DNA of 35,539 nt from an uncultured Porphyromonadaceae bacterium. Lineage in GTDB: Bacteria; Bacteroidota; Bacteroidia; Bacteroidales; Muribaculaceae. Numbering within the stretch: the stretch's first letter is position 1; every line of letters starts with the position of its first letter. The DNA lies in NCBI GenBank assembly GCA_947175495.1, contig CAMWNB010000026.1:1-35539 (forward strand), read 5' to 3'. Below, one piece after another: positions 23,430 to 33,762 of the stretch. The notes below the pieces were generated by a model. The model was not told where the DNA came from. It worked only from the letters and a program-made list of their open reading frames with translations, and searched no databases. The position numbers and the translations under genes are program-made.

Positions 23430-24587
23430 TTACACGAGGAATCCGAGGAGCACACCTGCGGCAACGGCGGAACCGATGACGCCTGCAACGTTCGGACCCA
23501 TGGCGTGCATGAGCAGATAGTTGGAGGGGTCGTACTCGAGACCGAGGTTGTTGGAGATGCGTGCGCTCATGGGCACAGCCGACACGCCGGCGTTGCCGAT
23601 GAGGGGATTGATTTTCTTGTCCTTCGAGAGGAAGAGGTTGAAGAGCTTCACGAAGAGTACGCCGCTGGAGGAGGCGATGATAAATGCCATGAAGCCGAGG
23701 AAGAAGATGAAAATGGTCTGCGGCGTCAGGAACTGCGAGGCCTGGGTGGATGCACCCACGGTGAGGCCGAGCAGGATGGTGACGATGTCGGTGAGGGCGT
23801 TGCTGGCGGTCTTGGCCAGGCGCGTGGTGACACCGCATTCGCGCAGCAGGTTGCCGAAGAAGAGCATGCCGAGCAGAGGCAGGCCGGAGGGCACAACGAA
23901 GCATGTGAGAAGCATGCCTACGATGGGGAAGATGATCTTCTCGTTCTGGCTGACAGCGCGTGCGGGTTTCATGCGGATGAGACGCTCTTTCTTTGTGGTG
24001 AAAAGGCGCATCAGCGGCGGCTGAATCACGGGCACAAGAGCCATGTAGGAGTAGGCCGACACGGCGATGGCACCCATGAGGTTCGGCGCGAGCTTCGACG
24101 ACAGGAAGATGGCCGTGGGGCCGTCAGCGCCGCCGATGATGGCGATGGCGCCGGCCTGGTCGGGTGTGAAGCCGAGAAGCAGAGCTACCATGTAGGCGCC
24201 GAAGATGCCGAACTGGGCGGCAGCACCGATGAGCATGAGTTTGGGGTTGGCAATAAGCGCAGAGAAGTCGGTCATGGCTCCGATGCCCAGGAAGATGAGG
24301 GGCGGATACCAGCCGGCCGAAACGCCGTTGTAGAGGATGTTGAGCACGGAACCCTCTTCGTAGATGCCGATTTCAAGACCAGCTGCGGTGTTGAAGGGCA
24401 CGTTGCCGATGAGGATGCCGAAGCCGATGGGCACAAGCAGCATGGGTTCGAAGTTCTTCTTGATAGCGAGCCATATGAAGAAAAGACCTACGGCCAGCAT
24501 CACGAAGTTGCCGAACTCAGCGTTGGCGAAACCGGTCAGTTCCCAGAACTGACGAAGGTTGTTGAGCAGAAAGTCGCCGAAAGACAT
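23430..24587 (-). CDS. mmdB: Na+-translocating decarboxylase beta subunit
   Basis: This 385-residue integral membrane subunit decarboxylates carboxybiotin and pumps Na+ out of the cell. Landmarks of the OadB/MmdB/GcdB family are GGADGPTAIFLSSKLA (about 153-168), FFGNLLRECGVTTRL, and the late GNAGVSAVPMSARISNNLGLEYDPSNYLLMHAMGPNVAGVIGSA. The segment GFANAEFGNFVMLAVGLFFIWLAI is the first helix. It is the last gene of the five-gene operon and runs into a terminator. The neighbouring carboxyltransferase and epimerase point to methylmalonyl-CoA rather than oxaloacetate as the substrate. Confidence 0.95.
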   Translation of the reverse strand: MSFGDFLLNNLRQFWELTGFANAEFGNFVMLAVGLFFIWLAIKKNFEPMLLVPIGFGILIGNVPFNTAAGLEIGIYEEGSVLNILYNGVSAGWYPPLIFLGIGAMTDFSALIANPKLMLIGAAAQFGIFGAYMVALLLGFTPDQAGAIAIIGGADGPTAIFLSSKLAPNLMGAIAVSAYSYMALVPVIQPPLMRLFTTKKERLIRMKPARAVSQNEKIIFPIVGMLLTCFVVPSGLPLLGMLFFGNLLRECGVTTRLAKTASNALTDIVTILLGLTVGASTQASQFLTPQTIFIFFLGFMAFIIASSSGVLFVKLFNLFLSKDKKINPLIGNAGVSAVPMSARISNNLGLEYDPSNYLLMHAMGPNVAGVIGSAVAAGVLLGFLV

Positions 24588-24598
24588 ATTCTATCGGT

Positions 24599-25036
24599 TT
24601 ATTCAATAGTGATGAGAACAGCGCCTTCGAGCACGGAGTCGCCGGCATTGACGTTGATTGAAGCCACACGGCCGTCGCGGCCGGCATGGATGGCATTCTC
24701 CATTTTCATGGCCTCAAGCACGAGGACAGTGTCGGAAGCCTTTACGGTGTCGCCGACGTTGACGGGAATGGAGAGCACGACGCCGGGGAGAGGAGCCTTT
24801 ACGCTCTCGCCGCCGGCGTTGCCGGTAGCTTTTGCGATGACTTTCTCGCCGGTGGCGGTGCGGGGCGCTGCTGCCGCGCGGGGAGCTGCTGCAACCTTGA
24901 CTGTGGCGGCTTTGGCTTTTTCCATCTCCACCTTGTAGGGCATGCCGTTGACTTCCACTTCGACGATGTTGTCGTTGAGGTCGCCTACGGCCACTTTGTA
25001 GGTGTTGCCGTTGATTTTATATTTGTATTCTTTCAT
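24599..25036 (-). CDS. mmdC: Biotin carboxyl carrier subunit of the decarboxylase
   Basis: This 145-residue carrier protein has an N-terminal part (MKEYKYKINGNTYKVAVGD), an Ala/Pro-rich flexible linker (about 42-75), and a C-terminal biotinyl domain. The biotinylation site is EAMKMEN, the Lys between the two Mets. The biotin shuttles CO2 from the carboxyltransferase to the beta subunit. The spacing to mmdB is 11 bp and to the OadG-like gene 33 bp. Confidence 0.95.
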   Translation of the reverse strand: MKEYKYKINGNTYKVAVGDLNDNIVEVEVNGMPYKVEMEKAKAATVKVAAAPRAAAAPRTATGEKVIAKATGNAGGESVKAPLPGVVLSIPVNVGDTVKASDTVLVLEAMKMENAIHAGRDGRVASINVNAGDSVLEGAVLITIE

Positions 25037-25069
25037 TGTTCGATGTAAAAATGACTGTAAGACTTGTGG

Positions 25070-25987
25070 TTAGCGACGGTTGGAGGTGTGCGCCGGCACC
25101 TCGCGGAGACCATAGATCTTGGAGCTCCAGGGGGAGTAGGCGCGCTTCACCTTGTTGATGGTGAGGATGGTGTTTTCGGCGTCGTGGGCGTTGAAGTGCT
25201 CGTGGAGGGCCATGACGATGGCGGCTATTTCCTCGCCGCTGTCGTGGGCTGTGGCGGCACGGACTTCGCGGTCCTTGTGGTCGTCGCCGGTGCTCTTGAT
25301 CTTGTTGGTGCGGCTGATGTACTTGCCAATGGCGCCGATGGCGTAGAAGCAGAGGCACAGGAGCAGCAGGGCGCTGAATACGATGCACATGGCCATGATG
25401 GTCATGCCGAAACCGTTTTCGTCTATTTCCGCGAACATCTTGACACGGTTGTTGGTGTCCTTGATGATGTTGGCTCCGGAGGGGGTGATGTAGTTGTCGC
25501 CTTCGCCGGTGCGCACCGCCCACCGGCCTTCGCCGTCGATGTCGCGTGCGAAAGTCTGGTCTGTGACGAGTGCGGCGGGGATGACAACCTGATCGACGAG
25601 GGTGCCGTCGGCATCATAGAGTCCCACCCAGTTGTCCTGCCCGGGGGTGAGGACGAAGTTGGTGTGGAATGTGCCTTTGTTGGGCTGGCCGTCGGCGAAG
25701 AACACTACGTGCTGTCGCTTGGCGATGACGGTGTTGACATCGCCGAGGGGCACGGGGTACATCATGGGACGGGTGGAGTCGTTGCTCAGGAACATGCCGG
25801 TGATCTGTACGGGACCGAAGTTGGAGTTGAAGAGCTCAATCCAACCGTGGTGCTCGCCGTAGTCGTCGACGATGCTGGCAGTGTTTTCCACCATCACCTC
25901 GTTGAGACGCACTGCCTTGCGGTTCTGAGCCGAAAGGAGTCCGGCGCCTGCCACGAGGGCTATGGCTGCAATGATTAGTTTTTTCAT
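25070..25987 (-). CDS. OadG-type subunit fused to a periplasmic lamin-tail domain
   Basis: This is a 305-residue protein. It has a signal-like N-terminus (1-20), a lamin-tail-type beta domain (about 25-160; NEVMVENTASIVDDYGEHHGWIELFN), then one membrane helix (about 194-220) after EIDENGFGMTIM, the OadG-type anchor. A cytoplasmic tail follows, with EEIAAIVMALHEHF and KRAYSPWSSKIYGLREVP. OadG/MmdD proteins are usually about 80-100 residues and hold the alpha and beta subunits together. The added domain would place a large fold outside the inner membrane. Its place between carboxyltransferase and carrier genes supports the subunit role; the role of the lamin-tail domain is unknown. Confidence 0.88.
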   Translation of the reverse strand: MKKLIIAAIALVAGAGLLSAQNRKAVRLNEVMVENTASIVDDYGEHHGWIELFNSNFGPVQITGMFLSNDSTRPMMYPVPLGDVNTVIAKRQHVVFFADGQPNKGTFHTNFVLTPGQDNWVGLYDADGTLVDQVVIPAALVTDQTFARDIDGEGRWAVRTGEGDNYITPSGANIIKDTNNRVKMFAEIDENGFGMTIMAMCIVFSALLLLCLCFYAIGAIGKYISRTNKIKSTGDDHKDREVRAATAHDSGEEIAAIVMALHEHFNAHDAENTILTINKVKRAYSPWSSKIYGLREVPAHTSNRR

Positions 25988-25993
25988 AACGGA

Positions 25994-27547
<1,554 letters not shown>

Positions 27548-27584
27548 TACTTATATTGTGTAATAGGTTTGGTTGTAAAGGGAT

Positions 27585-28007
27585 TTATTTCTTGTTGGGG
27601 TCCTCGCAGAGTTCGATGAGGGTGCCCACGGTGCTCTTGGGGTGAAGGAAGGCGATGTTGAGGCCTTCTGCACCTTTGCGGGGAGCCTTGTCGATGAGGC
27701 GGCAGCCTTTTTCCTCGAGTTCGCCGAGGGCGTTGGCCACGCCGTCTTCGATGGCGAATGCCATGTGCTGGATGCCACCACGGCCGCCGTTGTTGGCTAT
27801 GAATTTGGAGATTGCGCTGTCGTCGGCTGTGCCTTCGAGGAGCTCAATTTTGGTCTGACCGACTTTGAAGAAGGCGGTGCGCACTTTCTGGTCGGCTACT
27901 TCTTCGATTGCGAAGCATTTGAGACCGAGCATTTTCTCGTAGAAGGGGATGGCTTCATCGAGGGAAGGCACTGCGATGCCGATGTGTTCGATATGCGATA
28001 TTTCCAT
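27585..28007 (-). CDS. mce: Methylmalonyl-CoA epimerase
   Basis: This 140-residue vicinal-oxygen-chelate enzyme interconverts (R)- and (S)-methylmalonyl-CoA, linking the B12-dependent mutase to the decarboxylase in the succinate-to-propionate pathway. Metal ligands and catalytic sites are visible in HIEHIGIAV (His near 7-9), KIELLEG, GIQHMAF and GTLIELCE. It is first in the operon and thus sets the gene order epimerase, alpha, gamma-like, carrier, beta. Confidence 0.96.
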   Translation of the reverse strand: MEISHIEHIGIAVPSLDEAIPFYEKMLGLKCFAIEEVADQKVRTAFFKVGQTKIELLEGTADDSAISKFIANNGGRGGIQHMAFAIEDGVANALGELEEKGCRLIDKAPRKGAEGLNIAFLHPKSTVGTLIELCEDPNKK

Positions 28008-28051
28008 AATATAAGAGGTTAATGATTGTTCGGTTGTTTATAAATTCGGTG

Positions 28052-28059
28052 CAAATATA
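28052..28059 (-). promoter_or_regulatory. -7 box of the methylmalonyl-CoA decarboxylase operon
   Basis: Minus strand TATATTTG (28059-28052), predicting a leader of about 40 nt before the epimerase ATG. No good TTTG is seen 19-21 bp upstream; the nearest is TTTC at 23 bp. Confidence 0.55.
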
Positions 28060-28100
28060 CAAAAATAATCAAATCATTGGCCGAAAGGCTGTAAAAAACG

Positions 28101-30461
28101 TCAGTCGAACATGCCTTCGATGGCTTCTTCCGCTTCTTCGGGTTCCGGCTCGCCAAGGATTTCTCCTCCGCAGAGGTCGACGGCGGCAGGGAATTTGAAG
28201 CGTGTGTCCTGGTTGTAGGGCAGCGTCGGGTCGGCGTAGACTTTGCTGATGTATCGGCCATAGATGGGGAGAGCCATGCTGGCACCCTGGCCTTCGGCCA
28301 TGGAGTTGAAATGGATGTAGCGTTCGTCGCCACCTACCCACACGCCGCTGACGAGTTCGGGTGTGAATCCCATGAACCAGCCGTCGGCGTTGAAGTTGGT
28401 GGTGCCGGTTTTGCCGCCCATCTGCGCTGTGATGTTGTAGGGAGCGCGGCGCAGGCGGTTGCCGGTGCCGCCGTCAACGACGTTGAGAAGGATGGAGAGA
28501 ATGCGCCAGTAGCCTTTGTCGGTTATGACTTCGGTCTGCACCGGGGTGAAGTCGGAGATGATGTTGCCATTGTTGTCGGCGATGGCGGTCACGAACATCG
28601 GGTCGGTGCGCATGCCGTTGTTTGCAAAGGCGCTGTAGGCGGTGACCATTTCCTTGACTGACACTTCGCATGGTCCGAGGCAGAGCGAGAGCACTGCCGG
28701 CAGTTGGTTGGTGATGCCGTAGGAGTGCATGCGGCGCACAAGTTCGGCCGGACTGAGTTGTGCCATGAGGCGTGCGGAAATCCAGTTGTTGGAGTTGGTG
28801 AGCGCCCATCGGAGGTCTACTTCTTCGCCTATGCGTGCCCGGCCGGCGTTGCGTGGGGTCCAGAGACGGCCGCTTTCGTCGGTGAATGTGGGCTGTTCGT
28901 TGAGCAGGTGGCTGCATGGTGTGAAGCCCGATTCCATGGCGTAGGTGTAGAGGAATGGTTTGATTGTCGAGCCTATCTGGCGGCGTCCTGTTGAAACCAT
29001 GTCGTACTGGAAGAATCGGAAGTCCGGGCCGCCAACATAGGCTTTGACATGGCCGTTGGTCGGGTCCATCGACATGAAGCCGGTGCGCAGGAAGCTCTTG
29101 GTGTAGAGGATTGAGTCCATGGGGGTCATGACTGTGTCTACCGGTCCGGCGTAGCTGAAGACTGTCATTTCTACCGGCGTGTTGAATTCGGCAGTGATTT
29201 CGGCATCGCTCTTGCCTGCGACCTTGGCGACACGGCGGCGCTCGCTCTGGCGCACGGCGTTGGCTATGAGCTTGGCACGGGTGGCGGCGTTGAGTTCGGC
29301 GGGATTGGAGGAGTAGGGGGCTGTGGCGGAGCCTTTCTTTTCGCGGGCGAAAGCCTGCTGCAGCTTCTGCATGTGCTCACTGACGGCCTCTTCGGCGTAC
29401 TGCTGCATGCGAGAGTCGATGGTGGTGTATATGCGCAGTCCGTCGTTGTAGATGTCGTATTTGGTGCCGTCGGCCTTTGGGTTCTTGTCTATCCAGCCGA
29501 AGAGGGGATTCGTGGCCCATGCGATGCTGTCGTCGACGTATTTCTGCGAGTCCCACGATGCGTAGCGGGAGCGTTCGGGCTTGTGTGCGGTGAGCATGCG
29601 CCGGAGTTCTTCGCGCAGGTAGGGTGCAATGCCTTCTTTGTGGTCGATGCGGTGGAAGTCGAGCTGCAGAGGCAGCGCGCATAGCGAGTCGAGTTGTTCG
29701 CGGGTGATGTAGTCGGCTTTGTACATCTGCTCAAGCACGACGTTGCGGCGCTCCCGGGCACGCTCGGGATGGCGCACGGGGTTGAAGTAGGATGGATTCT
29801 TCACCATGCCTACGAGGAGAGCGGCCTGCTCTATGTTGAGTTTGTCGGCTGTGGTGTTGAAGTAGACCTTGGCGGCGCTCTTGATGCCTACGGCGTTGTA
29901 GAGGAAGTCGAACTGGTTGAGGTACATCTTGATGATTTCCTCCTTGCTGTAGAATCGTTCGAGCTTGATCGCTATCATCCATTCGATGGGTTTCTGCATG
30001 GCGCGGCTCATCATGCCCGAGCTCGGCGGAGTGTAGAGCTGCTTTGCCAGCTGCTGCGTGATGGTGGATCCGCCGCCGGCGCTCTTGTTGCCCATAAGCA
30101 CCGTCTTGAAGACTGCGCGCGAGATGGCCTTCGCGTCAATGCCGGAATGGCTTTCGAAGCGGACGTCTTCAGTGGCAATCAGAGCATCGATGACGTTGGG
30201 GGAGATTTCGTCGAAATCGGCATACACGCGGTTGCCGGTGCCACGGAAGTAGCGTCCCATCTCTTTGCCGTCGGCAGAGTAGATGACTGAGGCGAATTTG
30301 TCCTGCGGATTCTTTAGTTCCTCGACGGGGGGCATGTAGCCGATGACTCCGTTGTACACGAGAATGAAAAAGATGATGAGGAGGGCAATGAAGGCCGTGA
30401 ATGCAGCCCAGAGCCACTTTATGAAGCGAGCGCAGCGCGCTTTTGTCTTGTCGTCTGCCAT
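28101..30461 (-). CDS. mrcA: Class A penicillin-binding protein 1A
   Basis: This 786-residue bifunctional peptidoglycan synthase is anchored by one N-terminal helix (about 17-38). The glycosyltransferase domain has EDxxFxxHxG (98-107), GGSTITQQLAKQ (129-141) and a KMYLNQ motif. The transpeptidase domain has STIK (498-501, nucleophile Ser498), SNN (557-559) and KTGT (684-687). The start at 30461 is favoured over a TTG at 30482 because that TTG lies in the -7 box. The C-terminus is acidic (EPEPEEAEEAIEG). There is no strong terminator before the mmd promoter. Confidence 0.96.
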   Translation of the reverse strand: MADDKTKARCARFIKWLWAAFTAFIALLIIFFILVYNGVIGYMPPVEELKNPQDKFASVIYSADGKEMGRYFRGTGNRVYADFDEISPNVIDALIATEDVRFESHSGIDAKAISRAVFKTVLMGNKSAGGGSTITQQLAKQLYTPPSSGMMSRAMQKPIEWMIAIKLERFYSKEEIIKMYLNQFDFLYNAVGIKSAAKVYFNTTADKLNIEQAALLVGMVKNPSYFNPVRHPERARERRNVVLEQMYKADYITREQLDSLCALPLQLDFHRIDHKEGIAPYLREELRRMLTAHKPERSRYASWDSQKYVDDSIAWATNPLFGWIDKNPKADGTKYDIYNDGLRIYTTIDSRMQQYAEEAVSEHMQKLQQAFAREKKGSATAPYSSNPAELNAATRAKLIANAVRQSERRRVAKVAGKSDAEITAEFNTPVEMTVFSYAGPVDTVMTPMDSILYTKSFLRTGFMSMDPTNGHVKAYVGGPDFRFFQYDMVSTGRRQIGSTIKPFLYTYAMESGFTPCSHLLNEQPTFTDESGRLWTPRNAGRARIGEEVDLRWALTNSNNWISARLMAQLSPAELVRRMHSYGITNQLPAVLSLCLGPCEVSVKEMVTAYSAFANNGMRTDPMFVTAIADNNGNIISDFTPVQTEVITDKGYWRILSILLNVVDGGTGNRLRRAPYNITAQMGGKTGTTNFNADGWFMGFTPELVSGVWVGGDERYIHFNSMAEGQGASMALPIYGRYISKVYADPTLPYNQDTRFKFPAAVDLCGGEILGEPEPEEAEEAIEGMFD

Positions 30462-30479
30462 ATTAGGGGTAATATATGG

Positions 30480-30511
30480 CAAAGTTAGTAAACATTTCGC
30501 TTATGCGCAAA
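30480..30511 (-). promoter_or_regulatory. Promoter of the PBP1A gene
   Basis: Minus strand TAACTTTG (30487-30480) with TTTG (30511-30508) exactly 20 bp upstream. The TTT of the -33 box belongs to the T-tract of the upstream gene's terminator. Confidence 0.8.
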
Positions 30512-30545
30512 AAAAAGTCCCGCCGACTTGTTGTCAGCGGGACTT
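30508..30545 (-). terminator. Terminator of the choice-of-anchor-J gene
   Basis: Minus-strand RNA pairs AAGTCCCGCTGAC with GTCGGCGGGACTT around AACAA; a U.G pair in this direction would be a C.A mismatch on the plus strand. Eight Ts follow. It overlaps the -33 box of the PBP1A promoter. Confidence 0.88.
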
Positions 30546-30574
30546 GGGTGCTAAGAACCGGTTGTCTTGAAGCC

Positions 30575-32938
30575 TTACTTGATGGTAATCTTGCGGGCTG
30601 TGCCGTCGGAGTACTTGGCTACGTAGATGCCTGTGGCGGCGTTCTCGCGGCTGATGCTGCGGCCGTTGAGGTCGTATAAGCCGATGAGGGTGGCGCCTTC
30701 AGTGGTGATGTCGGCGATGCCTGCGGATGCCTTGACGGGGATGGAGACTTCCACGCCGGGGCCTTTGACGGTGATGTTGCCGTCGACAGCGACTGAGGGG
30801 TCGGAGTGTGTGACGGTGAGTTTGCATGCGTTGTAGCGGCCGGCCACAGCTGCGGTGATGCCTGCGGGAGCTTCAACGGAGAGCTTGGAGCCATCGTAGT
30901 AGCTTCCGAGGGCTACTTCAACGGGGTCGGCGCCCAGTTCGATGCCGTCGCTTTCGGTGGTGAGCCAGGGGTATTCACCTTCGATGCTGATGGCGAATGT
31001 GCCGTACACATCAACGTAGTCGCCATCCTCGATGTAGGTGAGTCCACGCAGATTCCAATATGCGGGACGCTCGACATGGCTGCTGAGGTCGATGTGGTAG
31101 AGACCAAAACCAAAGCTCAGATAGTTGCGGTCGGTGCTGTAGTTTTGCAGGGGTGCGAAGTATTCCACCTTGTCGGAGTTGAAACCGGTGAGGAGAATGA
31201 TGTAGGCAGGAGTCTCATCGGATGTCTGAAGAATCGCGGGCTCGGCGAAATCGAATGGCAGGCAGATGTAACCCTTGGAGTCGTGGTATTCGGCTATGAC
31301 ATCGGAACCTTTGATTGTGGCGCTTGCCATGGGTGTGATGTTTTCATAGTCAAATGTGAATGTTTCGTCGAGTGCGTAAATCGAAGCTGTGAGTTCTGCA
31401 TCGGCGCCGATCAGACCATAGCCGTGCACAGTAAGACCATTGGCTACGAGAGGTGCTTCGGCGGGGGCATAGAAGATGTTGGCGATGCCTTCAAGGCGTG
31501 CGTAGTCGGAGGGATTGGCCTCGGCTCCGCCGAGCGAGTAGTTGAGCCAGTACTGGTTGGAGTGCATGTTGTAGCCGAACACCGGCAGACCCATCGCACC
31601 GATATTGTCGTCGCTGGTTGTGACGAAAGTGAAGAGGAGGTCGTTGAAGTCGAAAGGAATGAGGCCGGGGGTGAACTCCGTGCCGTCGGTGAGCGTGCGC
31701 TCGGCTTTACCGCCTGCCTGGAAGTAGGTGTATGGAGCGGTGAAGCTGCCGGGTGCTGCGCCGGGAGCAGTGGCGGAGAGAGTGGGAGGGTAGAAGAAGT
31801 TGTTCTTCATGCTGGCTGCGCTCGAGTAGTCGGGCACATATGTGACAACGAGTTCTTCGGGATTGTCGGAGGTGACGAAATCCGCAGTTACGGGGTCGCA
31901 GTAGGTCCAGGTGATGTCGGCGTCGTCGAAAAAGGCGTTGGTCCAAGTGAGCGGCGAGTACACGGGATACATTGCAATTCCCGCCTGGAGAGCGGTGAGC
32001 TTGGCGTCGCGCGAGAAGCCCCAATAGAGAGTTTCGAAGGGGTCCATATAGTTGACGCCTTCGAGCTTGGGATAGCCTACGCCGACGGCGTCGATGATGA
32101 TGAGGTTGCCGTCGGCGCCGACGAGTCGGAATGCGAGTTTTACTTTTTTGCCTGCATATTTGCTCAGGCTATGGCCCTTGGTGTCGAATCGGTATGTGGC
32201 GGCATCAAACAAGTCCATGAGGGAGTAGTTCTTGTAGTTGTCGAAGTAGTCGTACACTACTTCCCACGCTCCTCCTTCGGGCTGCGCCATAATCTGCAGA
32301 TTTGCGGATACTTCGGGGTCGCCGATGAAGCTATATGTGTCCCAATCGACTTTGTCGCTGTCGAGATTGAAAAGGTATGCGGGCTCAAGGTAGATATGGT
32401 AGCTCAATTCCATACCGTCTTGAACTTCGATTTCCGGGGTGATGAGCCATTCGTCCTGATGGTCGGAGGCGAAGTTGATTGCGTATGCGTATGAACCGTC
32501 AGAAGGTGCGGGCAGCCATGACGATTCTTGCTTGTAGGGTGTCCAGCTGTAGGTGCGTGTTACGTCGCCCTGCATGTCGACGTTCCAGCCGGCGGGAATC
32601 CATGTGTAGTCTGTTCCGTCCCAGTCCTCGAAGCTCTCGAACATTTCGTATCCGGAGCCGTCGATGAGTTTCGTGGGAGCCGCTTTGGCGGGTGTGGGAA
32701 GCGTGATTTTGTTGGAGCTGAAGCGGCTGGCGGCGATGTTGGTTTTTTTAAGACCATGTTTGACAGTCATGGTTACGCCGGGAGCGAGACGCTTGGTCGT
32801 GGAGTTGTTGTGGTTGGTGATGTTCGTGACAGTCACGAGGTCGGTCGCGCTTATCGTCTGCAGGTCGGCCGCGGGCGAAGCTGCGCTCATGCCGAGGGCT
32901 GCAGAAAGGAGCAGCGATGGAAGTAGAATTTGTTTCAT
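30575..32938 (-). CDS. Secreted choice-of-anchor-J protein with type IX-like sorting tail
   Basis: This 787-residue exported protein has a signal peptide (KQILLPSLLLSAALGMSAASPA). A choice-of-anchor-J/cleaved-adhesin-like module lies at about 100-300 (MFESFEDWDG, PAGWNVDMQ, DEWLITPEIEVQDGMELSYHIYL). A long middle part follows with no motif I recognise. The C-terminal stretch ends LIGLYDLNGRSISRENAATGIYVAKYSDGTARKITIK, similar to type A sorting domains of the type IX secretion system. I chose MKQ (32938) over a TTG at 32944. Cell-surface binding is possible; ligand and attachment are unknown. Confidence 0.8.
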   Translation of the reverse strand: MKQILLPSLLLSAALGMSAASPAADLQTISATDLVTVTNITNHNNSTTKRLAPGVTMTVKHGLKKTNIAASRFSSNKITLPTPAKAAPTKLIDGSGYEMFESFEDWDGTDYTWIPAGWNVDMQGDVTRTYSWTPYKQESSWLPAPSDGSYAYAINFASDHQDEWLITPEIEVQDGMELSYHIYLEPAYLFNLDSDKVDWDTYSFIGDPEVSANLQIMAQPEGGAWEVVYDYFDNYKNYSLMDLFDAATYRFDTKGHSLSKYAGKKVKLAFRLVGADGNLIIIDAVGVGYPKLEGVNYMDPFETLYWGFSRDAKLTALQAGIAMYPVYSPLTWTNAFFDDADITWTYCDPVTADFVTSDNPEELVVTYVPDYSSAASMKNNFFYPPTLSATAPGAAPGSFTAPYTYFQAGGKAERTLTDGTEFTPGLIPFDFNDLLFTFVTTSDDNIGAMGLPVFGYNMHSNQYWLNYSLGGAEANPSDYARLEGIANIFYAPAEAPLVANGLTVHGYGLIGADAELTASIYALDETFTFDYENITPMASATIKGSDVIAEYHDSKGYICLPFDFAEPAILQTSDETPAYIILLTGFNSDKVEYFAPLQNYSTDRNYLSFGFGLYHIDLSSHVERPAYWNLRGLTYIEDGDYVDVYGTFAISIEGEYPWLTTESDGIELGADPVEVALGSYYDGSKLSVEAPAGITAAVAGRYNACKLTVTHSDPSVAVDGNITVKGPGVEVSIPVKASAGIADITTEGATLIGLYDLNGRSISRENAATGIYVAKYSDGTARKITIK

Positions 32939-32973
32939 GTGCAATATGACTGGTTTTATCTATAAATTTGGGG

Positions 32974-32981
32974 CAAAAATA
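32974..32981 (-). promoter_or_regulatory. -7 box of the choice-of-anchor-J gene
   Basis: Minus strand TATTTTTG (32981-32974), predicting a leader of about 30 nt. No convincing -33 box is seen at the expected distance. Confidence 0.5.
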
Positions 32982-33106
32982 GTGATTATTTTTGGAATTT
33001 AGTGCATGTTTGGATGAAAATGATGCAATTTTGCGCGTTTTTTGTGCTGATATTGTCGAAATTGGGCTGAAAATTAAGGAAAATGTAAAGTCGTCAGTTG
33101 GAAGAC

Positions 33107-33147
33107 AAACTGGCAGCCCGGCTATGTGTGCTGCCAGGCTGCCAGTT
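33107..33147 (-). terminator. Hairpin downstream of adk
   Basis: AACTGGCAGCC (33108-33118) and GGCTGCCAGTT (33137-33147) are perfect complements around an 18-nt loop. On the minus strand it follows the adk stop by 22 bp, but the tail is TGTCTTC rather than a true T-tract, so it may terminate weakly or act as an end-protecting structure. Confidence 0.65.
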
Positions 33148-33169
33148 GTTTGGTGTTGGGAGAATGGTT

Positions 33170-33751
33170 TTACTCTGCGTTATTGTCGAGGTGCGATCGA
33201 ATGTCGGAGAAAATGCGGTCGACAGAACCGGAGCCGTCTACAGCGTGGTATTTTCCGGCCTGCACATAATAGTCGCGCAACGGCGATGTCTGGTCGTGGT
33301 AGACTTTCAGCCGGTTTGTTATGGTGTCGAGGTTGTCGTCGGCACGCCCGGTGTCTTTGCCGCGCTGTATCATGCGGCGCACGAGTTCGTTCTCGGGCAC
33401 CTCAAGGCCGATGACGGCATGCACGCGTGAGCCGCGTTCTTCGAGCATTTTGTTGAGGGCCTCGGCCTGTGGGATTGTGCGGGGAAAGCCGTCGAAGATG
33501 ACACCTTTGGCGGTTTTTTCCGGATTGTCGTCAAGGACAGATGCCAGCACGCGGATCATGAGATCGTCGGGGATAAGCTGTCCTTTTGATATATAAGAGT
33601 CGGCGATGCGTCCAAGCTCTGTTCCGCGGGCGATGTGGCTGCGGAGAACTTCTCCGGTAGAGATGTGGTGAAGCCCGTAGTGATCAATAAGGCGCTCGCT
33701 CTGCGTGCCCTTGCCGCTGCCGGGGGCACCGAAAATTACAACGTTAAGCAT
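33170..33751 (-). CDS. adk: Adenylate kinase
   Basis: This enzyme catalyses AMP + ATP to 2 ADP. It is 193 residues with the short-lid form. It has the P-loop GAPGSGKGTQ (8-17), ISTGEVLRSHIARGTELG (AMP site), FDGFPRTIPQAEAL, and the lid region RGKDTGRADDNLDTITNRL, without the zinc-binding Cys pattern of long-lid types. The start is 11 bp after the hpt stop, so the two purine-salvage/nucleotide genes form one transcript. Confidence 0.97.
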   Translation of the reverse strand: MLNVVIFGAPGSGKGTQSERLIDHYGLHHISTGEVLRSHIARGTELGRIADSYISKGQLIPDDLMIRVLASVLDDNPEKTAKGVIFDGFPRTIPQAEALNKMLEERGSRVHAVIGLEVPENELVRRMIQRGKDTGRADDNLDTITNRLKVYHDQTSPLRDYYVQAGKYHAVDGSGSVDRIFSDIRSHLDNNAE

Positions 33752-33762
33752 TGTCGTGTCGT

